Part shown: positions 1 to 7,361 of the stretch, piece by piece | Position numbering within the stretch: the first letter of the stretch is position 1 | Layout: each line of letters opens with the position of its first letter | NCBI GenBank assembly: GCA_022425585.1 | Contig: JAKMFF010000031.1 | Location: forward strand, 1-8,594 | Source: Candidatus Poseidoniaceae archaeon | Lineage (GTDB): Archaea; Thermoplasmatota; Poseidoniia; Poseidoniales; Poseidoniaceae | DNA: 8,594 bases | Direction: 5' to 3' | Notes under the pieces: generated by a model | What the model was told of the DNA's origin: nothing | Seen by the model: the letters and a program-made list of their open reading frames with translations, nothing else | Database searches by the model: none | Program-made: the position numbers and the translations under genes

Positions 1-531
1 CAGCGCACAAGCAAGGAAAGAGCCATAGTAGGAGGTGGATGTTTTTGGTGTACTGAAGGAGCCTACAAGAGAATGAAAGGGATAATTTCTGCTCTACCAG
101 CATATGCAGGGGGGCCAGATAAGAAACCAAACTATCAATCGGTATGCTCAGGCAGAACAGGCCATGCAGAAATTGTTGAAATTATATACAATCCAGAAAT
201 AATTGATTATTCAACAATTCTAGATATATTTTTCACCGTTCACGACCCAACTCAACTGAATCGTCAAGGAAATGATATCGGCACACAATATAGGAGCTGC
301 ATAATGCCGTTAGACGAAAACCAAAAAAGTGCTGCAAGAAGCAAAATTGTCGAGATTCAGGATTATTTTGACAGAGAAATTGTCACTACAATAGAAGAAC
401 CGATAAATTTTGTAATTGCTGAAAAATATCATCATGATTATTATCAAAGAAACCCTGCACAGGGATACTGCATGGCTGTAGTTGGCCCGAAAATATCTAA
501 GATTCGTCAAAAATTTGCTCACTTATACTAG
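1..531 (+). CDS. msrA: Peptide-methionine (S)-S-oxide reductase MsrA, 5'-truncated by the window edge
   Basis: MsrA reduces methionine-S-sulfoxide in proteins and free methionine back to methionine, normally with thioredoxin as electron donor, in the cytoplasm. The reading frame is open from base 1, and the signature GGGCFWC lies at bases 31-51, with the catalytic cysteine codon at 40-42. Further family blocks follow in order: YAGG, VCSGRTGHAE (where a resolving cysteine may sit), HDPTQLNRQGNDIGTQYRS, and near the C terminus YHHDYYQRNP. There is no in-frame ATG before the catalytic cysteine, so the true start is upstream of the window; family comparison suggests only a few residues are missing. 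The in-frame ATG at base 73 lies inside the fold and would remove the active site, so it is not a start. The gene ends 36 bases before the dehydrogenase on the same strand. The family call is very secure. Confidence 0.96.
   Translation, partial: QRTSKERAIVGGGCFWCTEGAYKRMKGIISALPAYAGGPDKKPNYQSVCSGRTGHAEIVEIIYNPEIIDYSTILDIFFTVHDPTQLNRQGNDIGTQYRSCIMPLDENQKSAARSKIVEIQDYFDREIVTTIEEPINFVIAEKYHHDYYQRNPAQGYCMAVVGPKISKIRQKFAHLY
523..528 (+). promoter_or_regulatory. Possible TATA element for the dehydrogenase gene
   Basis: TTATAC overlaps the end of msrA. Its centre is about 42 bases before the ATG at 568, so an archaeal start site about 26 bases downstream would give a leader of roughly 16 bases. This is a weak match in AT-rich DNA, and read-through from msrA is equally possible. 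Confidence 0.25.
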
Positions 532-567
532 AGTGAAATTCAATAGACGGCTGCTACACGCCTGTCC

Positions 568-2202
568 ATGGTGAATAATGTACCCACCCCGCCAACACCG
601 GTCAATGAACCAGTTTTAGGATATCTTCCTGGTAGTAAAGAACGTACTGAACTCAAGGCTGAATTGTCGAGACAATCCGCACAAGTGGTTGAAATACCAT
701 GTATCATAAACGGAGTAGAGGTCTATACTGATAACATTGTAGAACAAGTCATGCCGCACAACCACAGCCACGTAATTGCTAGAGTACACATGGCTGGAGA
801 GAAAGAAGTTGCCGATGCTATAGATGCTGCATTAAATGCTCATGAATCATGGTCAACAATGCCGTGGGAGGCAAGAGGGGCTATATTTCTGAAAGCAAGT
901 GAATTGCTGAGAGGCGAATATCGCGCTAAAATCAATGCAAGTACAATGATTAACCAATCAAAAACCTGCCACCAGGCCGAAATTGATTCAGCCTGTGAAT
1001 TAATTGATTTTTGGCGATTTAATGTTCAATATGCCAGAGAAATATACGAAGACTTGCAACCTCCTGTATCCCCTTCCAGCATGTGGAATTCCAGCGAAGT
1101 AAGGCCTTTGGAAGGTTTTGTATTCTCAGTAACTCCATTTAACTTCAGTAGTATAGCAGCAAACCTGCCATCATCTACTGCAATCATGGGAAATACTGGA
1201 GTATGGAAACCAAGCAGAAATTCGTACCTGTCAAATTACTATCTGATGAAATTAATGATGGATGCTGGATTACCAGATGGGGTAATAAATTTCATACCTG
1301 GAAAAGCAAGCATGGTGGGCGACACTTGTTTATCTCATCCAATGCTGGCGGGAATTCACTTCACCGGCTCAACATCAGTGTTTAGGCAAATGTGGAAAGA
1401 TGTTGCCAATAATCTAGAAAACTTGCGTTCTTATCCAAGAATAGTTGGTGAAACTGGGGGCAAAGATTTCATTGTAGCGCATCCAAAATGTGACAAAGAA
1501 GCATTAACGGTTGCTTTGATTAGAGGAGCATTTGAATTCCAAGGTCAGAAATGCAGTGCCGCTAGTAGAGCATACATTCCTGAGTCCGTCTGGGATTCAA
1601 TAAAGGATAATTATGTCAAACAAGTTGGTAAAATAACCGTAGGAGATCCCAAAGACTTCTCCAACTTTATGTCTGCAGTCATAGACAAAAAATCCTTTGA
1701 TAACATTGTTGGATACATAGAGCGAGCTAAACAAGATACTGGTTGCGAAGTAATTACTGGTGGCACTTATGATGATTCAACAGGGTACTTCATTCATCCA
1801 ACAACCATAGTCTGTAATGACCCCCGGTATGAATCAATGGCAGAAGAAATATTTGGCCCTGTATTATCTATCCACGTCTACCCTGACCATGAGTTTGAGA
1901 ATATCTTGAAAGTATGTGATTCAACTTCAGAATACGCACTAACAGGTTCTATTTTTGCGGCAAATCGTGAAGATGTACTCACTGCAATGTCTGCCTTGAG
2001 ATATTCCTCTGGGAATTTCTACATCAATGACAAGCCAACCGGTGCTGTAGTTGGTCAGCAACCATTTGGTGGTGCACGAGGTAGTGGTACTAATGACAAA
2101 GCCGGATCTCCGTTAAATCTACTAAGGTGGGTAAGTCCAAGGTCAATCAAAGAGACATTTGCCCCACCACATGAGTGGACCTATGGCTTTCTAAAAGAGT
2201 GA
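568..2202 (+). CDS. Delta-1-pyrroline-5-carboxylate dehydrogenase, ALDH4A1-like
   Basis: This NAD(P)-dependent aldehyde dehydrogenase (544 residues) should oxidise glutamate-5-semialdehyde, in equilibrium with pyrroline-5-carboxylate, to glutamate, the second step of proline catabolism. Visible motifs are PFNFS (cofactor region), WKPS with Lys214, GSTS at 267-270, the general-base glutamate in GETGGKDF (Glu295), the nucleophile in GQKCSAASR (Cys329), EEIFGPVLS from about 426, and the C-terminal NDKPTGAVVGQQPFGG and SGTNDKAG blocks. The N-terminal NEPVLGYLPGS and the overall length and spacing match, from memory, the group that includes human mitochondrial ALDH4A1 (about 563 residues), rather than bacterial PutA-type domains. 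It has no mitochondrial-type presequence. No Shine-Dalgarno is visible before the ATG at 568, and an in-frame GTG follows directly. No proline dehydrogenase is in the window, so that partner must be encoded elsewhere. A pruA-type symbol would fit the function, but I leave it blank because the subgroup differs. Confidence 0.93.
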   Translation: MVNNVPTPPTPVNEPVLGYLPGSKERTELKAELSRQSAQVVEIPCIINGVEVYTDNIVEQVMPHNHSHVIARVHMAGEKEVADAIDAALNAHESWSTMPWEARGAIFLKASELLRGEYRAKINASTMINQSKTCHQAEIDSACELIDFWRFNVQYAREIYEDLQPPVSPSSMWNSSEVRPLEGFVFSVTPFNFSSIAANLPSSTAIMGNTGVWKPSRNSYLSNYYLMKLMMDAGLPDGVINFIPGKASMVGDTCLSHPMLAGIHFTGSTSVFRQMWKDVANNLENLRSYPRIVGETGGKDFIVAHPKCDKEALTVALIRGAFEFQGQKCSAASRAYIPESVWDSIKDNYVKQVGKITVGDPKDFSNFMSAVIDKKSFDNIVGYIERAKQDTGCEVITGGTYDDSTGYFIHPTTIVCNDPRYESMAEEIFGPVLSIHVYPDHEFENILKVCDSTSEYALTGSIFAANREDVLTAMSALRYSSGNFYINDKPTGAVVGQQPFGGARGSGTNDKAGSPLNLLRWVSPRSIKETFAPPHEWTYGFLKE

Positions 2203-2525
2203 AGAGGTAATTTTTTACTCTTATCCAAATTATTGACTGATTCAGTTAATACTCTAGGCTCTATGCCTTTGCTAACTAGAGAAATTAGCCACCACCCAAA
2301 AGATAAGATTGGAGTAGAGGTCAACATCAACAAGCACAAAAATACCACGATGTTAGATTCGGATAAGTCCCAAGACCAAAATCCACATACAATCATTGCC
2401 AATATGAAAAACAATCTTGATGCTTCGCTTGGAGTAGACCATCCTCGATGATCTAGTCTCGGCGCAAATAGGTATTCTTTAATTCCCATTAATCGAAAAA
2501 GAATTGATTCAAGATAAAAAGACAT
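2181..2525 (-). CDS. Probable small membrane protein with two transmembrane helices
   Basis: I do not recognise this 114-residue protein. The N-terminal 36 residues are amphipathic and charged. A first hydrophobic helix follows at about 37-53 (LFFILAMIVCGFWSW), then a second at about 58-85 (IVVFLCLLMLTSTP onward, with FGWW), then a polar, basic tail of about 25 residues. The minus frame fills nearly all of the otherwise empty 423-base gap between the dehydrogenase and the PrsW gene, which favours a real gene. Its tail overlaps the last 22 bases of the dehydrogenase gene in the convergent direction. The start is the ATG complement at 2523-2525; another in-frame Met is at residue 13. No Shine-Dalgarno is seen upstream. 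The competing plus-strand frame at 2233-2451 is polar, with no domain character. The gene call rests on composition and fit, not homology. Confidence 0.6.
   Translation of the reverse strand: MSFYLESILFRLMGIKEYLFAPRLDHRGWSTPSEASRLFFILAMIVCGFWSWDLSESNIVVFLCLLMLTSTPILSFGWWLISLVSKGIEPRVLTESVNNLDKSKKLPLHSFRKP
2195..2222. terminator. Possible shared terminator between convergent genes
   Basis: AAGAGT at 2195-2200 and ACTCTT at 2217-2222 form a 6-bp inverted repeat with a 16-base loop containing six T at 2211-2216, just after the dehydrogenase stop. Archaeal termination mainly needs the oligo-T tract, which is on the plus strand here. The stem is short with a long loop, so the hairpin itself may be chance. 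Confidence 0.35.
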
Positions 2526-2628
2526 GTTTTTTTCAATCGAAGCGATTACTTCATGTCATACCATAAACAGGGCGTACCCCGCAGTGATGAATGCTTTAGC
2601 CGACTGCTGATTTTTTCAGTGACGAGTG
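2526..2628. promoter_or_regulatory. Divergent intergenic region between the small membrane gene and the PrsW-like gene
   Basis: If the minus-strand gene is real, this 103-base stretch must carry both divergent promoters. A run of A (minus sense) directly precedes the minus start. CTGTTTATGG (minus sense, around 2561-2570) is TATA-like and about 40 bases before that start. The overlapping plus-strand CATAAAC is about 60 bases before the ATG at 2629. Two imperfect copies of CAGTGA(T/C)GA lie at about 2582 and 2618. None of these elements is strong. Confidence 0.35.
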
Positions 2629-4131
2629 ATGGGCGAACTGAGCGGGACAATACGATTTAATCGGGCCCCTATTATTGCCGTGAGAAATATGCAAGGAGTA
2701 CCTCAAACTGGACTTTCTCCCGCACCAAATAATCTCTACCTATCACAGAAATCATCACCTTGGAAAACCATATTTTCAATGCTTATGTTAGTCATTGTAG
2801 TTTTTTTCTTCGTCCAGATCTTTGTTCTAGTCATATATGGCTTTTTAGATGGTGACATGGACGGTGACTTTGGCCCATTAGACCCATTACTGGTCATTTT
2901 TGGTACACTGTGTTCAACACCTTTCTTACTATTATTTTTAGTTATGAGAAAACCTGGGTTGGCTCATGTTGTAAGACTGGAAACTAACCAAAATGGTAGT
3001 AATGCACATTATATCACACCGGGGACATTGATTCAAACTCCACACCAGACGATTCTTCAACATCATCTTATTCACAATACTGCTCCATTGGAAATGCCTA
3101 AGTTTAGTCATCTGTGGATTATTTTTATCATTGGCACTATTATTTCGGCAATATTCATGGCTCCATTATTGGTTCTAGGCTTAGAACCTCTGGCAATTTT
3201 ATTATTCTTAATTATCGCTTTACCTGCATGGGTTATTGGATTTTCAACCCCGGTATTTGCTTGGTGGTCAACATCAAATGAGTATTTTGGACTAAGAACT
3301 ACCCGAAGGCAAGGAGAATGGATGCTAATTGCTGGAATGTTATCGACACTTCCTGCTCTGGCGATAAATTCGCTTATCTCACCGATAATCATCAACATGT
3401 TTGGACTATCTATTACTGATGAATATAGCCTTGGCTATGGAATGATTCTATTCCTTTCTGCACCGATTGGTGAGGAATTGTCTAAAGCCTGTGCTGTATT
3501 ATTTCTAGCTAGATTCATTGATTCACCAAAACGAGGCTTTCAGATCGGTTTTTCTGTCGGCCTAGGTTTTGCTCTACTTGAAAATATGATCTATATTCTA
3601 GGCGCTTTATTTACCGGTGAAGGGGCCGCAATTAGTTTTGTTTTCACGGCGATATTAAGAGCAATTGGGTCAATTCCTGGCCACGCAACGTGGACTGGCA
3701 TCACTGGTTATGCTATTGGATGCTACGTAATTAACAAGCGATGGAATAAAATGAGTGTAGGTGTTTTTGATAAATCAAAAACCAACCTAGAGAGTCAGTG
3801 GATATTATTCAATAAAAAATCAGGCCAACCAATGATTTCTTCAAAAAGTGAGATTGGAATAACATCAATTCCTAAATGGCTTTCTGCTGGTCAAGACAAG
3901 ATGATTACAATGACCGAGAAACCAGTAAAAGCGATATTGATTGCAATAATATGCCATTCTTTATGGAATGGATCGTTATGGTTAACTAGCGTAATTTTGC
4001 AAGATTCTTCCCTCTTGATACAGATCATTGCCAATATTGTGACTATAATAACCTTGATTGTATTGTTGTGGGTTATATTGCGAAGGTTGATTCCATACGC
4101 ACTTGAGGAAGGAAATATCACTACAGAATAG
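2629..4131 (+). CDS. PrsW-family intramembrane metalloprotease homologue
   Basis: PrsW proteins are polytopic proteases of the CPBP-related superfamily; Bacillus PrsW cuts the anti-sigma factor RsiW within or near the membrane. With Met1 at 2629, the family motifs are intact: GEELSK with Glu282, Glu283 and Lys286; ALLENMIY with Glu318 and Asn319; GHATW with His352; and CHSLWNG with His443. I see about ten hydrophobic segments, roughly at 49-71, 87-106, 161-184, 187-211, 232-259, 268-292, 303-327, 352-368, 434-456 and 462-484. At 500 residues it is much longer than a minimal PrsW (about 200-220). The extra parts are a polar N terminus, helices before the first motif, and a soluble insertion at about 370-432 between the two histidines. 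An Asp-rich loop (DGDMDGD) lies at 74-80. The GTG at 2626 is also in frame, but the adjacent ATG is the likelier start. The substrate is unknown. No sigma/anti-sigma pair is visible, and in an archaeon the target must differ. Confidence 0.88.
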   Translation: MGELSGTIRFNRAPIIAVRNMQGVPQTGLSPAPNNLYLSQKSSPWKTIFSMLMLVIVVFFFVQIFVLVIYGFLDGDMDGDFGPLDPLLVIFGTLCSTPFLLLFLVMRKPGLAHVVRLETNQNGSNAHYITPGTLIQTPHQTILQHHLIHNTAPLEMPKFSHLWIIFIIGTIISAIFMAPLLVLGLEPLAILLFLIIALPAWVIGFSTPVFAWWSTSNEYFGLRTTRRQGEWMLIAGMLSTLPALAINSLISPIIINMFGLSITDEYSLGYGMILFLSAPIGEELSKACAVLFLARFIDSPKRGFQIGFSVGLGFALLENMIYILGALFTGEGAAISFVFTAILRAIGSIPGHATWTGITGYAIGCYVINKRWNKMSVGVFDKSKTNLESQWILFNKKSGQPMISSKSEIGITSIPKWLSAGQDKMITMTEKPVKAILIAIICHSLWNGSLWLTSVILQDSSLLIQIIANIVTIITLIVLLWVILRRLIPYALEEGNITTE

Positions 4132-4134
4132 GTC

Positions 4135-4139
4135 TTTTT
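4135..4139 (+). terminator. Oligo-T tract after the PrsW-like gene
   Basis: Five T lie three bases after the stop codon, with no hairpin. Such tracts can end archaeal transcripts, but this one is short and may be fortuitous. Confidence 0.25.
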
Positions 4140-4161
4140 GTGGCAATATTAGGGAAGTAGA

Positions 4162-4167
4162 TTTAAA
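4162..4167 (+). promoter_or_regulatory. Possible TATA element for the DUF92 gene
   Basis: TTTAAA inside ATTTAAACAA is centred about 24 bases before the ATG at 4188 and 36 bases before the in-frame ATG at 4200. Typical archaeal spacing would put the transcription start at about 4188-4191. This fits either a leaderless transcript from 4188 or a very short leader before 4200. Confidence 0.35.
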
Positions 4168-4187
4168 CAAACCGTCACGCACAAGGT

Positions 4188-4961
4188 ATGGGGATAACCA
4201 TGGATTATCTAACTGAAGGGATAAATCAAGGTAACTTGTTTGTCACTTCAATGATAATGCTGGTGCTAGTTATTGCATCAACTAAGGCTCGGTTCTTAGA
4301 TACCGCTGGAGTTGCGTCAGCAGTATTTGTTGGTTTACTAGTCGGTGTTCTAGGCCACTGGAGTTGGTTACTTATCCTACTTTCTTTCTTGGTATTTTCT
4401 CATCTTGCCACAAAATGGAAATTTGAGGAAAAAAAAGCCAAAAACATGTCGGAAAGTGATGATGGTCATCGTGGTTGGGTAAATGTATTTGCCAACGGTA
4501 GCATCCCTGCATTAATCGCAACTGGAGCATTTTTGACAGACCAGTGGGAATATGGCATTTGGATGTTTGGCGCTGCAGTTTCAGTTGCTGCTGCTGATAC
4601 ATTTGCCAGTGAATTTGGCTGTCTTGATGAAAATGTGAGAATGATTACAACTCTCAACAAATGTGAACCAGGAGTTAATGGAGGATTTTCCAAAACTGGA
4701 CAGTTAGCTGCATTAATTGGTTCAGTAATCATCGCAGTCATGACCATGGGGGCATGGCTACTTATCAATCCAGATAAAAGTTTTAATTATGGATTTAACC
4801 TTAGTTTAGCGGTTGTCACCATAGGCTGGATTGGCTGCCAAATCGATAGTCTATTAGGAGCCTGGTTTGAAAATCGTGGATTATTGACTAAAGGTGGTGT
4901 CAATGCTTTAGCGATTACCTCAGGCATGCTAATTATGTTGGCTTGGCTTAGTTGGTTTTAA
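4188..4961 (+). CDS. DUF92 / TIGR00297 family integral membrane protein (VTE6-like)
   Basis: This 257-residue polytopic protein carries the DUF92 hallmarks. ATKWKFEEKKA (about 74-84) is followed by the HRGWVNVFANG block (94-104). Then come AAADTFASEFG with Asp137 and Glu142, a TTLNKCEPGVNGGFS block (154-168), and CQIDSLLGA with Asp220 near the C terminus. About six membrane helices alternate with these conserved polar loops. The plant and cyanobacterial member VTE6 is a phytyl-phosphate kinase in tocopherol synthesis, so an isoprenoid-phosphate kinase role is possible here. In archaea that could relate to salvage of prenyl alcohols or phosphates for lipids, but this is inference and the archaeal function is unknown to me. 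The start may be 4188 or the in-frame ATG at 4200. GGGGA at 4190-4194 would be a weak Shine-Dalgarno-like element for the latter. The gene follows the PrsW homologue by 56 bases on the same strand. Confidence 0.88.
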   Translation: MGITMDYLTEGINQGNLFVTSMIMLVLVIASTKARFLDTAGVASAVFVGLLVGVLGHWSWLLILLSFLVFSHLATKWKFEEKKAKNMSESDDGHRGWVNVFANGSIPALIATGAFLTDQWEYGIWMFGAAVSVAAADTFASEFGCLDENVRMITTLNKCEPGVNGGFSKTGQLAALIGSVIIAVMTMGAWLLINPDKSFNYGFNLSLAVVTIGWIGCQIDSLLGAWFENRGLLTKGGVNALAITSGMLIMLAWLSWF

Positions 4962-4997
4962 TCAATCAATAAGCCAATAGTTATTCAACTAATACTC

Positions 4998-5007
4998 TTT
5001 GGTTGAT
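4998..5007 (+). repeat. Single copy of the TTTGGTTGA-type motif before the 5010 gene
   Basis: TTTGGTTGAT ends two bases before the ATG at 5010. It differs by one base from the TTTGGTTGAC consensus of the tandem units at 7332-7361, which precede the next gene. Both copies are followed by a TTC just before the ATG. It may be an operator or leader element, or chance. Confidence 0.35.
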
Positions 5008-5009
5008 TC

Positions 5010-7331
5010 ATGGGCAAGCGTATCATTAGCATTTTATTGCTAATTTTACTCATCGGGGTTATTGGCTCAAGCAGTGTATCAGCCGATGATGATTCATACC
5101 AACCTGGCTATGTAGACTGGGAAATCAATCCTGTTGAGCATTTGTTTGTTGAAGGTGAGTCCGAACAAACTGCGATACTTCAACGAGAGAAACCAGACCA
5201 AACAGAAGGTGGAATTAGTTTAGACCCATTATTCAATGGGGACATATTTTCAATCCAGAGCGAGCCAATTCAACATGGGTTTGCTCAAACTGTGAAAATG
5301 AGTGTTTACTTCTCTGTCTATCTAGATGATAGTGTGGGCCCTCAAACCTGTGTCAGACAACAAAGCACAAGTCTTGGTATATCTGATGCAAGTACCACTC
5401 TGACCTACACAGTATCTTTAGCCGGACAACAGATTTATCAAGAATCAGTTACTGAAATTGTCGACGAAATCGGTTCTTCATCAGCATTGAATTTTTCTGG
5501 ACCGGCAAATGATGTCAACATTACTGCAAGCCCTGGAGATACTTTCCAATTAACGCTTTCAGGTGTTCATAATTGCCTAGGGTCTAGTGTCATGGTACAA
5601 TGGGGTGGTGGACCTGAGCCACAAAATTCTGGCGGCATTTTGATGGTGGGGCAATTATATCAACCAAAAATGAATATGGTTATTGACAATTCAAACATAC
5701 CACACATAGAATTAGACCCAATTCTACCTTGGGGAGTTGAAGACATAAAAGAGACTAAATGGGAAATTTGGGGACCGCTTAGTCAGTATGATCGTACATC
5801 GTTTGACAATGATGATATGATTGAAAACTCCGCAGGAAAATCTATGCTGGAAAGACAAATTACCGATAATAAATCTGTTCTAGTATGGTCTGGTAAAGAA
5901 AATCTAAAAAGTGGAGAATACAATTTACAAATTTGTATAAAAACAGTTCACGGTGACTTAAACAGTGAGTGTCATGCTTTTGGAATCCTTAGATTTGAAG
6001 TTATAGACGAAGATAACGGATTTGCTAACGCTAAACTATTCTTGACGATTACTACGGTATTTGCACTACTACTGTTTGTCGGTAATGCGTTTAACCAAGG
6101 ACTCCTAATTCCTGCACCTATATTAGGAGCTCTTTTGGTAATGATGTTGTTATTTGTTCCAACTGCATTTAGTCAAAATAATCTTGGAGCTGATGCTGCT
6201 ATTTACGACAACACTAGAGTTTCTAACGCAGAATTGTATGATGAGAATGAAAACTCATACACAATTGATGAACTATTTGACGGTAAAGATGCCTTGGTAA
6301 TCGGGATTGGTTTACCTGCCTCAGAAAATTTTATTGAACAAAGTAATCAATTCAATCGGACTTTAGAGAGTTATGGGGACGATGTAGCCATCATTCACAT
6401 TATATCTGGGACTAATCCTTTAACCTCTGATTTAGTACAAATGCGCGCTCAACTTAACACATCATGGCCTATTCTGTTGGACACAAATGGACAATTTGCC
6501 TCAACCCTACCAAATGGCGTATCCGACTCTGTATTGGTCGTTGATAGGGCAATGCACGTAACGTTTAGTCAATCACCTGTCGCTTATTCAGATGATATCA
6601 GCGATGCAATTGAGGCAATCCCATCGGGAGGGGCCCAAAACCTCGCACCATATTTTGCGCTCTTAGTTGGTCCTGGACTATTCTTATTTTTCATAGCCCT
6701 ACCAAGAGAAGGATGGACTCCCCCTGATGAACCAGTACCTCCCGGTTCGCTGTGGGCTTCTATTATCGGGGCTGGTGCAGCTGGAATATTATTAGTGAAC
6801 CTACCAACATTAATTGCAACAATATTGCCAATTGGGACAGGATTACTGTTTTATTTAGATATCTTGATGATGTTCTGGTTTGTTGAAATGGCATTTTTCA
6901 CCGCCAAAAACGGCAAACCGTATGAAGCCACATTATTGGCTGGATTCATTCATCGACTTTATCCTAAACACTTCCAAGATTGGCGGCCTCTAGAAGACAT
7001 GGAAAGAGATGTTTTGCTCGGTATTTGGTTCGGCTGGTTTGGAATTCTAGCCTTCCCTGCATTATTCCCTCAAGCAATTGGTGCAGCAATGCTTAGTGGT
7101 TTTGCCGGGATTGTACGATCGGTTTTATCATTGATACTAATCCTTCTAATGGGTGGATTAGCCATATTATCACTTAGGATTATTGCGGCTATTGGTGGAC
7201 CAATTTCAAGATTGTTTGGCAGGTTTGGTGCTGAATCATTTACTCAATTTGTTGGCTGGTGCATTCTACCGTTGGCAATATGGGTTACTATCAACTCGAT
7301 TTTAACCAGCATTAACGTTGGACTATTATGA
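5010..7331 (+). CDS. Exported multi-domain membrane protein with a cysteine-free thioredoxin-like domain
   Basis: I do not recognise this 773-residue protein as a whole. Residues 1-25 form a clear signal peptide (KR, a leucine/isoleucine core, then VSA before DDD). Residues 30-333 are polar, beta-rich and probably extracytoplasmic, apparently two sandwich-like units. The second (about 215-333) ends with an Ig/FN3-like LKSGEYNLQICI strand. Cysteines 114, 189, 309 and 321 could form two disulfides. Two helices follow (about 343-361 and 366-387), then a thioredoxin/TlpA-like unit (about 395-540) with the pattern AELYDENENSYTIDELFDGK, a strand ALVIGIGLP, and WPILLDTNGQFAS. Where an active CxxC would sit the sequence reads GLPASEN, so it is probably not a redox catalyst. 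About six helices occupy 546-766. A conserved-looking soluble loop at 630-666 carries HRLYPKHFQDWRPLEDME. The ATG at 5010 places the signal peptide exactly at the N terminus. Envelope sensing, transport or assembly are possible roles, but none is shown. Confidence 0.85.
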   Translation: MGKRIISILLLILLIGVIGSSSVSADDDSYQPGYVDWEINPVEHLFVEGESEQTAILQREKPDQTEGGISLDPLFNGDIFSIQSEPIQHGFAQTVKMSVYFSVYLDDSVGPQTCVRQQSTSLGISDASTTLTYTVSLAGQQIYQESVTEIVDEIGSSSALNFSGPANDVNITASPGDTFQLTLSGVHNCLGSSVMVQWGGGPEPQNSGGILMVGQLYQPKMNMVIDNSNIPHIELDPILPWGVEDIKETKWEIWGPLSQYDRTSFDNDDMIENSAGKSMLERQITDNKSVLVWSGKENLKSGEYNLQICIKTVHGDLNSECHAFGILRFEVIDEDNGFANAKLFLTITTVFALLLFVGNAFNQGLLIPAPILGALLVMMLLFVPTAFSQNNLGADAAIYDNTRVSNAELYDENENSYTIDELFDGKDALVIGIGLPASENFIEQSNQFNRTLESYGDDVAIIHIISGTNPLTSDLVQMRAQLNTSWPILLDTNGQFASTLPNGVSDSVLVVDRAMHVTFSQSPVAYSDDISDAIEAIPSGGAQNLAPYFALLVGPGLFLFFIALPREGWTPPDEPVPPGSLWASIIGAGAAGILLVNLPTLIATILPIGTGLLFYLDILMMFWFVEMAFFTAKNGKPYEATLLAGFIHRLYPKHFQDWRPLEDMERDVLLGIWFGWFGILAFPALFPQAIGAAMLSGFAGIVRSVLSLILILLMGGLAILSLRIIAAIGGPISRLFGRFGAESFTQFVGWCILPLAIWVTINSILTSINVGLL

Positions 7332-7361
7332 ATAGATTGACATTGGTTGACTTTGGTTAAC
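7332..7361 (+). repeat. Three tandem 10-bp direct repeats in the gap before the nuclease-like gene
   Basis: Directly after the stop at 7329-7331 come ATAGATTGAC (7332-7341), ATTGGTTGAC (7342-7351) and TTTGGTTAAC (7352-7361). Neighbouring units match at 8 of 10 positions. The period is close to one helical turn, so repeats would face the same side of the DNA, as in some operator arrays. They fill most of the 37-base gap before the ATG at 7369. Confidence 0.5.

Noticed and set aside
310..522. Minus-strand frame within msrA
   Set aside because: It lies fully antisense to conserved MsrA residues, and nothing in its product looks like a domain.
73..531. MsrA starting at the ATG at 73
   Set aside because: The frame is open to base 1 and the essential GCFWC motif lies at 37-51, upstream of this ATG, so the gene is merely cut by the window edge.
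2233..2451. Small plus-strand gene of 72 codons
   Set aside because: Its product is polar, without domain or signal character, and the opposing minus frame gives a coherent two-helix membrane protein covering the same bases.
2606..2618. Hairpin CTGA-TTTTT-TCAG as a terminator before the PrsW-like gene
   Set aside because: The stem is only four base pairs, it lies just before a start codon, and no plus-strand gene ends there.
3108..3398. Minus-strand gene inside the PrsW-like gene
   Set aside because: It is antisense to conserved membrane coding sequence, with no motif; hydrophobic plus-strand codons commonly leave such open antisense frames. The same applies to the minus frames at 3891-4121, 3982-4182, 4372-4602 and 4466-4768.
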